Below are positions 46,701 through 58,681 of a stretch of DNA of 64,000 nucleotides, piece by piece. A model generated the notes under the pieces. That model worked only from the letters and a program-made list of their open reading frames with translations. It was not told the origin of the DNA and did not search any database. Location of the stretch: the NCBI GenBank assembly GCA_000149265.1, contig CH000109.1, positions 146,866 through 210,865 on the forward strand, written 5' to 3'. The position numbers and the translations under genes were made by a program. Source of the DNA: Ciona savignyi (Eukaryota; Chordata; Ascidiacea; Phlebobranchia; Cionidae). Position 1 is the stretch's first letter. Every line of letters begins with the position of its first letter.

Positions 46701-49700
46701 AATCCACTGGGTTCAGGCAATGTCTGTTAAGTGCCTTGTCCAAGGACACAACCAACTAGTTGAAGGCTAATTCCGATCCAGTAACTTGTCATTAATAACC
46801 AAGGGTTTGCCATATGAGTTCATTAATGGAATGGTTTTAACAACCAACACCCTCAGTAATCGTAACAATCCTTGTGATATTCTTATTGGAAACTAATTTT
46901 CGTGAAGAACAACTTAATTTAAAGTATGAAATGCAGCACACAGTATGATAGCTTATTTGAAATCTCAAGAAGAATATAATAAACTAAACTTTACCATTGT
47001 TTTTAAATCAGTTAAACAGACTATTTAACCTCTAATGTTTGTTGCGGGTCCTAATATAGGTTTTGCCCCAAAATATCACAATTTCCTAAACAATATGGGG
47101 CTTAAATAAGAAAAATGTTTAAAAATGTACAGTTTTTGTGTCCGATTTTTTTTTAAATTCTTGTTTTTGTCGCATCTGGATTGAAATGGGACCTCCATGG
47201 ATAATTATTGTTCAGCTGTAATGAGTAGGTCGAAATTTCTTAATCAAATTGAAACCATAATTTCCGTCAGCCTAATAATGTGTTCCACACCACATTTAAG
47301 AAGGTAATACTGGATTACACGTAATTACTACTATGGGTATTAAACGCTACAATTGTGAAGAAAAGATGAAAAATATGCTACTTCTATGCTCACAGTAATT
47401 TTCTTGTCAGTTATTATTATTGTTAGTGTAACTTTTTTATTAATTAAGCTTTATTTCAATATAAATTAAGACAAAATTTTAGACATTTATCATTAAAAAG
47501 ATTGTTTAGTCATTGTAAATGAAATTTGAAACAAAATTTAAAGTTTATATGCGGGAATATTTCTATGTTAATAAATTTACCAATGAGTATTTTCAATTTC
47601 TCATTTGAAGACATTGCTATACTTTTGTTCCATCCATTAATGTACTGAGGAATCATCTGTGACTTAATAGTATTTATTAAATCTCCAACATTACCATTCA
47701 TTATTAAATGTATTAAAAATTTGGTTTGGTATTGGTACCCCACAACATTTTTAATACAAAAAACCAATATCCAAAAAGATAGAAAAACCTAATTCAACTT
47801 TCGCTAAAATAGCTAAGTGTACACATGTTAAATCACTAATCCTGTAGTACATTTGTAGAAAGTCAATCATGTTTAACGAAACAGTATGTTCCCAATTATA
47901 ATGGTAACATATTCACCTCCAGTTGCACATTCAGGCCCCCCCATATTCACCCCCAAGCCAAACATGTTTAATTTAACAGTATGTCACCCCCCAGTTATAT
48001 TTGTATATTCATATCCACTCCCCCACCTTATTTGTAACACATTCCCCCAGTTGCGACAACCCCCCACACCCACGAAGCGACGTTGACCTCACGTTCATCC
48101 GCAAACACCCGATGATGTTCCACGACGTTGCGGCGTGGGATTTACGCAACCACACCGGACACCACAACTCCCTCCCTGTGTACACCAGGATGACAGAGAG
48201 GTAAGCTGCGTGATCCATGGGATCAATGGGGCATTCCGTGTCTTGGAGGTTTAACCGCATTCCTTCAACTTTATGTTGTATGTAAAGGTTGTTTAAGGAT
48301 TTCTAAATTTAGGTGATTTCAAAAGGCGAACACTTTAAAAAATTAGTGAATGTAGTGCTTCCCTTTTACTGAATGTTTTATGGAAAACTATTGATTGCCA
48401 TAATATTAATGCAATGTACAGGCCATTTGTAATGTGGTTTTAAATGCTTGGCTTGTCTATTTTAATGGTTGTTTATCAGAATTTCTTCAAATTTATGATG
48501 TTTATGGGGGTTGATTAAGATTTTCTAAATTAAACTTATGTTTTAAAAATCCCATTGTTCAATGAATGTAATAGTTTTTAAAAACCTAAATATTGTTTTG
48601 TAAAACTTTTGTTTGGTATTCACTAAATGCAATGTAATGGCTTTACATGCTTGTCTATTGTGATAGAATGTTGTTTCATCAGTGGAAAGGTGACATCATA
48701 AAACCAACCAGCGCCGCTAGCTAGTGGCTTATATACTTGGGCAAGGCACTTAACGGATATTCCCTGTACCCAATGAATTAATGAGTTTTACCAAAACTAA
48801 AAATTTCCTGATCATATACAATATACTGTAGTAGTTATTTTATGTTGTACTTTGCCATTATTTTCCATTTCTTTCACAAATAATAATTACTTTGATCTTC
48901 AATATTGCAAATAAGTGAAACATGAAACCCGACTGTAAGCATGAGGTAATTTGATGAAAAAATATATTATATTTTACTCTATTGTCCAGCTAAGGAAGAA
49001 AACAAGACATCCTGGGCTAACCTATATTTAAGACCCTTGAAGGCAAAGGGTAACCATGCATTACTCCCAGCTTTTAACCACGAAATTTGCTCATTGGAAA
49101 GTGTTAATTCCAATAATTCAAGTTTTTGTTTTATGTATAAAAATAGAACAAAGCCTCCTTTGTTCAAATCATAATTACCATAATGATGTCAGAATTATAG
49201 AATCTTAATGTATTTTACCATCCCAACTAATGGAGCTAATTTAACACATTTTGTGGCAGAAATTATATGGGATCTGCTTTATCTTATGATCACAGGAATA
49301 TAAATATGTAGTTAATACTTTAAGTGACAATTATGATGGAAATAATATCGTTAGCAAAGATTTATTAAATCAGTTAACTTACAGTTCACCAATTCTCCAT
49401 TAGGTAATTTATTTGTGTAATTCTTAATTACTTTTACAAAAACAAAGAGTTAGTCTGACAATGATGGTTTTTCAGTAAATGATAAAAATAAACGAAAATC
49501 AATGGAATATTATGTGGTATTGATTACATAAAAACTAATTAGTACATAACCATGTTGTGTCCTTGTGCAAGGCAGTTAACAGATATTGCCTGAACCCAGT
49601 GAAATGATGGGTTTTAGCGAATTGAAGGAACTTGTAAATCATACACAACATATTAATAATGGGTTATATCACTATCATACACAGCATGCTGTGACTGGTA

Positions 49701-52700
49701 ACATGGGATGACCTCACAATTGCATATTATCGCTGGACACGTTTTTATGTCATCATCATCATGTTGTAGTAACTACGGTAACCCGACTATGTGCATGAGG
49801 AATATAATAAATGTTTCATGTCCATTTAAAAACCGTTTGTACTTTTTATCACCATTTCTTTAACATCGAAAGTAAACATAGCACCTTAACTTACCAGGCA
49901 GAATAACCAATGTACATTTGTATAATCACAAGTAATAATCAAAGTATATTATTACACTGAAGGCTACAAGTAGTTATATAAGTAATTACATATACTTCTA
50001 ACTTACTATGCTGGGAACCTAAAGGCGTTTTAAATTTAAAGATTAATAAATAAAAGTATATTATTGTACTAGTTACACTCCTGACACTCATTCATGCATC
50101 CCCCAATCGCTAACCCCACGATTCCCAGAAACTTCCTGACGACGCTCGCGGTGGATGTGCTCACCGGGTGGCGACGTACGGTGGTTGTCATGGGAACAGA
50201 AGACGGGAAGATCATCAAGTTGTTGATCGACGAGAAGCAAAACGTGGTCGTAGTTGAGGAGAGGGTGGTGTTTAATGGGGAGAAATGTCGCGATGGGAAC
50301 AAGTACGCTTGTTTTTAAATGGGTTTTTAGTTGTTTAAACAAATCATTAAAAATCTTATTGAAACACTGGGTTCAGGCAATGTCCGTTAAGTGTCCTGCA
50401 AAGATCTGATTCTTTTTTGTTTGAAAATAAATAAATCTAGAAAAGTTTGTTATCAAAATTATTTTTATCAAATATTTATATGCAGCATATAGCACATCAT
50501 AATTGCATTTTAGGTAATTTCTAATTTTTTTTCATCAATTTATCCCAATCAATCAGGAATCATACTGATTGACAGATATGTCTTTTTAAGACGATTGATT
50601 TGGATTTAGAGTCACCTGTTGACCTTTGATATTTTGCCAACAAGTTTAAGTTTGCAAGATTATGCAAGCGATATTAGTTTGTTGTGTGCACAGCGGCAAT
50701 CCTAGTGCAAACCAACACAAAGAAATCTTCCTGTACAATAAGACCCATACCTTTTAATTTTTATTATTTTCTAAAAATAACAAAAATAATTTATTGAAGT
50801 TTAATATATATAAAAATTGGTAAAGTACTCAGAACATCTACCCTATAACCTAGATTACTGGTTAAAAATCTCAGAAAAAAGGAAATAAATTGTTTAATAA
50901 ATATCCCAGAACATCCAGCAAACAAATATGTATTGGTTATTGTCTGAGAAACTAAGTTGTTTTTCCGCAGATCGATTCGTAAGATCGTGATTGATATTGA
51001 GAGTGGAAGAATATTAGTGAACTTTGATCGTTGTGTGGTTGCCGCACCTCTCTGTCCTCTGCATAATACTTGTAGTGAGAGGTGAGTTTCAATGTGCTGG
51101 GTTGTGTTTGAGGGGCCTTTTATAATGGTGTACATGGTGATATGGGTATCAGGGATTGATAGTTGTTAAATAAATTGTAGATGTAATTTTGTTCCAGTAT
51201 AAAAAAGGAAATTTTGAATCGCAGTTATAAATAATAATTTTAAATGTTTTTCTGTTTTCATTGGTAAATAACAGAGGATACTTATGTGTATTGTTGTGGA
51301 TGGTACAACATAACAGAAAAGACAATTATTTAATCTATTGCAGTTTGTTGTGTATGATACACATGTTCTTTCAATTTTGTAGAAACTATTATTCCACTGG
51401 GTGTATGCAATGTATTTTGACCAATTGACCACTAGCAACCCACAAAAGGCAAAAATAAACCATCAGTTGTATGTCTGATCGTTGGCAGAAAAAATAAATT
51501 AGAAAATCGAAAAACAATCATGATTCTGTCCCGCAGCGCTTGCACAGAAGCTCGAGATCCATATTGTAGATGGAGTCGAAGACATGAGCAGTGTTTGTAC
51601 AGCCATCCATTGTCCACAACCTTCATACATACTGATACCTCCCCATGCAAAGCCATCGTTGCAGGTAATCAATGTTTAGGCCGGGGTTAGATGGTGGCTG
51701 TGATAACGTCAAGTTAGCGCAAGCTCAAAATATCAAATTTCGTGGCGCAGATAAACTAGGTCAACCTGTCTCTTGTAGCTGCAAACTTGAGAACTTTGTT
51801 ATTTGTACTTCCTTGATCTTAGTATTCAGACATGATTATTTCCCCAAGAATCACTTTAAATTCCACCAAAATACACTTTAGTGTTCATTAATTTTATTTA
51901 GTTTTGTGTTTATTTTAAAATAAAGGTTTTATGATTTAATCTTGTCATGGTAATTAAAATATTACATGTCTCCCCATATGTTCTAACCCCTGTCTATATA
52001 ATTATTAATTTTCCTACCGGTTGTGCTAAAACTGCTGTTTTGCATTCCGACTAACTGTTATTATAACTATAGGTTGAAGCCGAAGTTTTATTCAGTTAAT
52101 GTGCATGTTTAATAGTTAATTTGCATGTTTTATAAAGAACAAAATGCAATCGATTATGGCCATTTATACAATGCACTTTGTTGTGCAGATAAAAGTTGTT
52201 TTATTAAGTGTAGTTCGTCAGTGATATATAGGATAGGATATTCATGTTTATCCCCGTGAATGGGAAAACCTAGGGGGTTATCACACGGGCAATCTTCAGA
52301 TCACCTCGCGCCCATCGTCGGGTTACCGGAGCTATTGCAGTGTGTTGTATATGATAGACACGTTCCTTCAATTTGGTAGAACCCATTAATCCGTTGGGTT
52401 CAGGCAATGTCCGTAAAGTGCCTTGCCCAAGGACACAACCGACTAGCTAGCGACCAGTTTCGCACCTGCAACCTTTCGATTAATAGGTGACGCACTTAAC
52501 CGCTAGACCACCAGGCCGGACATATATATTTGGTGGTTAACCATTTTTTAGTGACTTAAGGCTTTGTTAGTTGGAAAATTAACACAAATGTTTAAGTTCT
52601 TTATGTAATATAACCCATTAGATTGGTTTTAATATCAAACCATTAGATTTTTTTTCCCATTGTAAAATTGTTGTTTTGTGAATTATGTTTAGGGTGGAAG

Positions 52701-55700
52701 GAGGAGAAAAGGATATTCATGTTTATCCCCGTGAATGGGATACACAAGGGGGTTAACACACAGGCAATCGTCAGATTACCTCGCGCCCATGGTTGTGTTA
52801 ACGGAGCTATTGCAGTGTGTTGTATGTGATTTACATGTTCCTTTAATTTAGCCAAACCTTTCATTCTACTGGGTTCAGGCAATGTCCGTTAAGTTTTCAG
52901 GCTATGCTTGTTAAGGACACAACCGACTATCTAGAGACCAATTTTGAATCTGCAACCTTTCGGCTGAAAGGCGACGCACTTACCAACTGAGCTAACACAT
53001 TTATTGATTAACACATTTCTTTTCAGTTTCCACCAAACCAGAGGCAACGAAACCACAAACGATATTGAACGATTCAACCCCAATCAACACCACTACTTCA
53101 AACAACACAGTCATGGTCCCCTTGCCGAGTTCCGAACCTGGCACCATGTTGTTTGCGTCAAGTAACATGACAATGTTGATAATTCTTGCGCTGGGTATGT
53201 TTGTAGCAGGATTCATCATTGCTTCGTTCATCTGTTGCTATTGGAGTCGCAGATCGACGAAAGGAAAGGAACCAGTGATGGGGAACTTCAAAATGACCAA
53301 TGTGAGTGGGTGTTGTGTGTTGAATGGTAGTCGAAAGATGGTGGGATTGAAACCAGCTGCTGGCTGAAGCGAGTTGATGTTGCCTAATGTACCTTGTGTT
53401 GGTTCTTCCCTATAATATAATGTACCATAGAATATATGGGTATTGTTGAGGACTGGATTAGGTCATGGCTCATTGGCGAATTAATACTTAATACTTTATT
53501 TAACTACTCTAGTTTTGCCATTTTATTCTGTCTCTTTGACTTTAAATAATTATGCTAAGGAGCAATAAAGTAAACTAATTTAAAATGATATCACTGTCTT
53601 TTTAAAATTTCTTCTTTTTGTTACATTTAAAATGTTTATGTCTTTATCCACTGTTTTTATATTTAAAAATTGTAAACAAGTTAAAAATAATAATTTTCAT
53701 CCTTTTTTACCACAGGGAGGTAACCATATTCAGAAGGAAAGCACATTTCACTCCCCGGAGAAAAAGTCGCGATCGAGGCAATCTAGTGGGAACAGGTGAA
53801 ACATTTATAGGTGTTTATGTGGTGATGATTGTATTTGTGAGGTTATGGAACATGGGAAGTTAAAAGACATTCAAACTATGTTTCAATGCATACTCTGGAT
53901 GATTGGTAGTCGATGAGTATTTGATTGTAATTATGGACTTGGTTTAGGTGTGATGTAATGTTTACATTACTAAGGGATTTATGAAATCACATTTACGAAA
54001 TATCCATGGAGTAGTTAAGCAAATGTTGTGATAAAAATAATAAATTGCAAGACTATTGGGTTAGTAAATTACCTTTCAGCCAAGAGGTTCCTAGCTAGTC
54101 GGTTGTGTCCTTGGGCAATCAACTGAACCCAGTGGATTAATATGAATCAACCCTAAATTGAAGGATTGTGTCTATCATATACAACACACTGCAATAGCAC
54201 CGGTAACCCGACAGTGGGCGCGAGGTAATCTGACGACTGCCCGTGTGTTAACCCGCTTGGTTTTTCCAGTCACGGGGATAAACTTACTGCTGTACAGCAC
54301 ATCATTTGTCTACAAACAATAATATATTGTGTGCAAAATTCCCCTTAACCCCCCCCCCCCCAACCACAGAAATAGTGGGCCCCGTGGCAACGACTACATC
54401 TCGGGTAATAGAAGTGATGAAGAGGTGTTTGACCAATCAGAGGCAACACAGGATCAACCAACCAATCACAGACAAAAGAAGGTTTGAAATTTGATTTCAA
54501 ATATTTTTATTTGATCTGTGTCGTATGTGTGGATGATATAGGAGGGCACTTGTGTTTGTCTGTGGGAACAAAAAGTAGTTTTTTTTTTCCCGATGTCCGA
54601 TTACAATTTGGTTCACTTAACACCACGATACAAAACAAACTCACAAAACAAAATTTCACAGTTGATGTCCAGTAGCAGCAACCACAGTGGGAGGCAAACA
54701 GGAAGATCGACTAAACATTCCACTGGGTCCAATGGGGTGGAACACCAAGATAGTCCGGTGAGATATTTTGTGGTGGCTCAATAAGTTGGAAGGTTTTGGA
54801 TTCAAATCCTACCCTCTGCTGGGTGTACTTGTATGCCGCTGGTTTGTTTCACTCATTTTGATAAATCAATTGAAAATTTTTACTGAAACTGGATAGTTTC
54901 AATTTAATTTACCATTTTACAGATTGTATTTGTACCAATTTAACTATTCCCAAAGGAATCAGACGATTGCCCCTGTGTAAACGCCCCTTGTATTGTCCCA
55001 TTCACCTGATTAAAAATAAATATTTCACAAACCCTAATAAATGCAACAAAATCGAAATATTCCACAGACCCAACCTTTCTTCGAATCCCAATACGAACGA
55101 CAATTATCGAACGAAAGCGGCCACAGTTTGGACATGACCGTCCCGTTGGACAACGACGCATTTGGGCCAAGTTCCCCCCACAAGAGGGTCCCCCCTTCGC
55201 GATCCACCTCCTTCCCGGGTCCACCCATGTTCCGGACGTACAGCATGGACCAGCCGGGCACGATGGGCCATCCTCGGCCCAACCGACACCCGGTCGGCCG
55301 CCAACACTCGTTACAAGCCCCACGCAGCGCACAACAACCCATTTACATCCAGCAACCAATGGGGCAGTTGCACCCACAACAAACAATGCCGAACCCCGCA
55401 AATGGGGGTCAAGGGTGGATTCCCGTGGTGCAAACCCCGAATCGACAGATACAAAACGGCAAAGCATTCGATCCACAAGCAAGGACTTATAGTTTGGACC
55501 GCAGACGAATGCAGAAGGGTCAGAATGGATACCCGAAGGATGGCCAAGTGTTAGGTGAGATATTATATGTTTGGTGAATAGGATAAGATTCTATGTTTCT
55601 GTGGCCTTGAACCAATGGTGGAAATTTAACTGGCACATTTATTAGGCAAAAGATCTATTTTTCACCAATTTCTTTTTAAATTTTTAAACTTACAATTCAA

Positions 55701-56852
55701 AATAAATAATTTTTCTTCATTCTCCAGCAACAGGGACACCTAACGGCTACTCCATGCCGCACCAGCGGAAGCGTTACGTCAGCGAACCCGGTAAAGGGGG
55801 AATCCCCACCTCCCATATCCAGCTCTCCCAACCCACACAATACCAATCCATTCAAGAGGAACAAGAGCCATTCATGCCGAACAATGGAGACAATGAAAGT
55901 AGAAGGAAAGAGCATCTATCACTCCAGGTGTTCCCCGTGTACGAACAAGACCCCCCCACCTTCGCACCCACCACAGCAGCCAACACAGCCCCAGCCATGA
56001 TCCATGACCAACTTGAACCTTTATTCGCCAAACCCACTCGACCGTACCCCGGTCGATTCGCCACGCAATCGAACCCCGGGACTCCAATGAGGGAAATCCC
56101 CCCGCAAATGTTCGACGACGCCGAGCAGTATGCACGTCACACGACGTTGCCGAATAAACCGAAACCGAAACTCGTTCCCACGCAACACATGCAGCAGATC
56201 ATGAACCGCGAGCGCCCCCACGTGTTGAACTTAGATAAGTCGTTCCAAGCGACCGCTCAGAGCAAATCGAGCCCTGCAGTGACACCTAGTGACGGCCGCA
56301 TGTCCTTCCCGAACTCGCAACGAAGTCGTCATAGCAGCGGGAAAACGCAGGTATCATCGGATTAATAACCTGTGTATGGATACGGTGTATTCAATGAATC
56401 ATGTATGGTAGCAACATACACCAGTCAACCTATCAGCTTGGTGTGTTAGTGCATAGCCATTCAGTCGAAGCGTTGCAGGTTTGTAACTGCAAGCTAGTCG
56501 TTTGTGTCCTTGGGCAAGGCACTTAACAGACATTGCCTGAACCCAGCGGATTAATGGGTTCTACTAAATTGAAGGAACATGCGAATCACATTGCAATAGC
56601 TCCGGTAACGCGACGATGGGCGCGAGGTGACCTGACGATTGCCCGTGTGATAACTCCCTTGTGTTTTCCCATTCTTGGGGATAAACATGAATATTCCATA
56701 TATATCACATTCTTTTTGACACCAACCATCAATCACAGGTGACTCCGTCCTCCCCCGTCAAGTCAGTGGCTCCCGTCAGCTTCGCCAACCACCACCCAAG
56801 CAATGGACATGCAGTGTTGAAACCTCGGAACCCATCTGGGGAAAACCCCTGA
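34754..56852 (+). CDS. SEMA6: Transmembrane semaphorin, class 6/Sema-1a type, complete, 20 coding exons
   Basis: Plexin-binding guidance protein, single-pass at the cell surface. Coding exons: 34754-34883, 40776-40884, 41601-41661, 41973-42152, 42795-42897, 43995-44123, 44562-44653, 45831-46051, 46389-46538, 48051-48200, 50129-50302, 50971-51081, 51537-51664, 53027-53301, 53716-53795, 54370-54481, 54662-54757, 55068-55554, 55728-56350, 56739-56852. All GT-AG; phases chain to 3525 nt, 1174 aa. Signal peptide 1-29 (hydrophobic TGTLLFMVSQQLLLGIYA). Sema domain about 45-515: DYIFTVDL, TCATGSFQPICKYI, CPYDP, LRTEQ, YSRLGQACKGDVGG, CVYTEDDI, AVDVLTG, VVMGTEDGKIIKLL. PSI domain about 519-560 (DRCVVAAPLCPLHNTC, CTEARDPYCRW). 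Thr/Asn-rich stalk. TM about 629-653. Cytoplasmic tail about 520 aa, Pro/Gln/Ser-rich with RTYSMD, RQHSLQ, RTYSLD. No Ig or thrombospondin domain, hence class 6/1. Confidence 0.95.
34995..35160 (-). mobile_element. SINE-A copy with internal deletion
   Basis: Tail GGATTGAATATTCATG joins directly to AAGTGCCTTGCGCAAGGAC and the inverted head GAAAGGCGACGCACTTACCC, so the central core is missing. Confidence 0.75.
39748..40440. repeat. Two family-C repeats in opposite orientation
   Basis: 39748-39850 (+): ATGAAAACACGCAACAGGAC. 40300-40440 (-): CGCTTAGGTTTGGTGGGCGC and GACTGTTCGTTTTGCCGTC. Confidence 0.55.
41482..41553 (+). mobile_element. SINE-A head only
   Basis: TTTCAATCGAAAGGTTGCAG then intact B-box GGTTCGAAACC, ending at AGTTGTGTCC. 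Lies in semaphorin intron 2, about 50 bp before exon 3. Confidence 0.8.
42300..42440 (-). mobile_element. Degenerate SINE-A
   Basis: GGTTACCAGAGTTATCACAG, TGTGTTGTGTACA and TTGCTCAAGGACACAACC remain. In semaphorin intron 4. Confidence 0.6.
43632..43900 (-). mobile_element. SINE-A copy
   Basis: GGAAAACCAAGGGGGGTACC, core CTCGCGCCCACCGTCGGG, GCCCAAGGACACAACCG, inverted head GCACTTACCCACC. In semaphorin intron 5. Confidence 0.9.
45248..45700. repeat. Two copies of a short interspersed repeat (family D)
   Basis: GTTTAACTAGT(G)TTGCCATTTTAT(T)C...AAAGGAG..ATAAACTAAACCA at 45248-45345 and 45520-45690; a third copy at 53495-53590. In semaphorin introns 7 and 14. Confidence 0.5.
46600..46790 (-). 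mobile_element. SINE-A, partial
   Basis: AGATCACCTCATGTTCACCG through TTCAGGCAATGTCTGTTAAG to GGACACAACCAACTAG. In semaphorin intron 9. Confidence 0.8.
48690..48835 (+). mobile_element. SINE-A fragment
   Basis: CTTGGGCAAGGCACTTAACG, CCCAATGAATTAATGAGTTT and degenerate ATACAATATACTGTAGTAG. In semaphorin intron 10. Confidence 0.6.
49555..49800 (+). mobile_element. SINE-A, diverged and partly duplicated
   Basis: GTGTCCTTGTGCAAGGCAGT, TGAACCCAGTGAAATGATGG; the CACAACATA / CACAGCATGCTGTGACTGG segment occurs twice. In semaphorin intron 10. Confidence 0.6.
52228..52530 (-). mobile_element. Full-length young SINE-A
   Basis: Two GGATA tail units, CCTAGGGGGTTATCACACGG, core, TTCGCACCTGCAACC and head end CCGCTAGACCACCAGGCCGGA. 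Differs at only a few positions from the copy at 62832-63133. In the intron before the TM exon of the semaphorin. Confidence 0.93.
52709..52998 (-). mobile_element. Full-length SINE-A next to the semaphorin TM exon
   Basis: GGATATTCATGTTTATCCCC to GAAAGGCGACGCACTTACC and AACTGAGCTAAC. Its head ends 28 bp before the exon starting at 53027. Confidence 0.9.
54075..54290 (+). mobile_element. SINE-A copy
   Basis: TTTCAGCCAAGAGG..TAGCTAGTCGGTTGTGTCC, core ACCCGACAGTGGGCGCGAGG, CACGGGGATAAAC end. In semaphorin intron 15. Confidence 0.85.
54955..55020 (+). mobile_element. SINE-A 3' fragment
   Basis: ATCAGACGATTGCCCCTGTG to CCCATTCACCTGATTAAA, 48 bp before semaphorin exon 18. Confidence 0.65.
56440..56697 (+). 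mobile_element. SINE-A copy in the last semaphorin intron
   Basis: Head TTCAGTCGAAGCGTTGCAGG, GTGTCCTTGGGCAAGGCACT, core CGACGATGGGCGCGAGGTG, end GGGGATAAACATGAATAT. It stops about 40 bp before the final exon. Confidence 0.9.
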
Positions 56853-57056
56853 TACGTACCACCTCATTTGCATACGGCCATATTGGCCCCAGGCGCAATG
56901 CTGTGTCGTCACACGCTATGTACACATGCCCCCACGTGCTATGCCAGCATTGCAATAAGCGAGTCGTCATCCCGATCGTTGTAACATTCCCACACGCAGC
57001 TTCACGCAAGCAGCTCAACGCACACGTCAAATGTGCTTCGTCCAGCCGCATAGCTT

Positions 57057-57285
57057 GGTGGGTTGGAGCGTCGTCTTTCATCCCGACGGTTGCAGGATCG
57101 AAAAAAGACGCTCGCTTAACTGCGTGTGTCCTTGGGCAAGGAACATAAAAAACAGTGGATTAATAAGTTAAACTAAAACATTGCAACATCGTAGTCGTAT
57201 ACAGCACAATGCTATATCGCCAGTAAATCGGCAGTGGGCATAAGGTAATTTGACGAATGCCCGTGTGGTAACGCTTCATGCACAT
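57057..57285 (+). mobile_element. Degenerate SINE-A
   Basis: TTGGTGGGTTGGAGCGTCGTC, GACGGTTGCAGGATCG, GTGTCCTTGGGCAAGGAAC, GGCAGTGGGCATAAGGTAAT. Confidence 0.65.
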
Positions 57286-57849
57286 ATCAACCTATCATTA
57301 ATAAATATTCACACATATGTTGCAGTATAAATCTTTGCTATTGAAACCAACGACAAACTTGTTACATGAATGTTATCGTTATATTGAACACCCCGTTTCC
57401 ATGGCGTTACCGAACTTAGTTCTTTCAATTAGGCGAGAAAATCAATTTATTTATATACATATATTTATGAAAAATGTGACTTTCATCAAATTTGTTGATT
57501 TGTTTATTATACCCCAATTTCCCACAAGTTCATTGCAATTGTGTGACGTTTGTACATTTTTTACCGAGTCATGTTTTTCTCGCTCTAATTGTGACGTAAC
57601 ATTTACGTCGTCTGCACTTATCGAATGTTGTTTCTTGCCAAAACAGCAGCTCAAAATTCACTGCCATGCTCAAAAATTGTTTTCTTTTCTTATAAATATA
57701 TAAATAAAAATAATAACGACGAATTGGTCTAATTTATTATAGAAAAAAATATTCTTCTTTGGAGAAATTTTGTTTAAATTCCTTGATTAAAGCAAAGTGA
57801 TAGAACTCATACATATATTTAATAATTTGGTTTAAAATATACTCGTTTT

Positions 57850-57952
57850 AAATGGTCTTGTGGCCAAATAGTTAACTCGACCGGTTTATGAAGTCTCTAT
57901 ATAAAACCGGTCTTCGTGACGATCATGGGTTCGAAACTTAGCTCTATGAACT
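57850..57952 (+). mobile_element. SINE-B copy
   Basis: GGTCTTGTGGCCAAATAGTT start and GATCATGGGTTCGAAACTTA end. Confidence 0.7.
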
Positions 57953-58254
57953 CGGGTTTGTCATCGAGGTGGGAAAAGTCAAGTGAGAGGTGGCGTTATT
58001 GCTTGGTCGTTAGAATATCGCATGCACACGGTCAGGTAGCGAGGGTAGTAGTGGTATGCTATTTACGGGGCAGTCTATCTTTATTTTATTTATTGCATTT
58101 TAGGGATATTTACCTGGTTTTGTAAAGAGTCGTAGAGTCGGTCGAAAGGTTTTGGGTTCAAACTCGGCACTCGCAATATGGACTTTGGGATGAACCTGAC
58201 ATGAATAGTTTATTAAATCGAACTCCTCCATAGAAAAGACCGACAATAAAACAT

Positions 58255-58440
58255 TAGGGACAGTTTCGCACACGATAAGCTCGTCACAGGGACCGTATTT
58301 TTATTTCCGTGAATGGGAAAACGCAAAATGGACAATCGCTAGATCACCTTAACTTTACCGTTGGATGATGGGATTGTGTCTAAGACCGGTTTTATATTGA
58401 ATTGGTTTATGTGTCGGTCGCGTTAACCATTCTACCACTA
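58255..58440 (-). mobile_element. SINE-B interrupted by a SINE-A fragment
   Basis: SINE-B arms are 58255-58302 (ATAAGCTCGTCACAGGGACCG) and 58375-58440 (TCGGTCGCGTTAACCATT). Between them lies SINE-A sequence (CCGTGAATGGGAAAACG, GGACAATCGCTAGATCACC), also inverted. Confidence 0.65.
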
Positions 58441-58681
58441 ACAGTCATTAAAACACTGACCAGGTATGATTTCTATGAAATGGGGTATTCCCCTAATGTT
58501 TGTACTTTCTTTGTAGTGGAGTCGGAAACCAGGAATTAATTGTTTGTTTGTGTTTTTGCTGCAGGGCTGAGCATGGTGGAGATATTGTAGCGTGTCGAGT
58601 ACAATAAGTGCTTTACCCATGGAGACAACAATATAACTAGCGACTGGTGACACTTTACAGGCCATAATCGCAACACTAAAA

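Noticed and set aside
54940-55482. 180-codon minus-strand ORF, one of the longest in the window
   Set aside because: Antisense to semaphorin exon 18, which has splice sites, homologous context and phase continuity.
55162-55554. 130-codon ORF in another plus-strand frame of semaphorin exon 18
   Set aside because: Wrong frame: exon 18 phase is fixed by exons 17 and 19.
57317-57703. 128-codon plus-strand ORF after the semaphorin stop
   Set aside because: No recognisable motif, AT-rich, no splice or promoter context; more likely 3' UTR.
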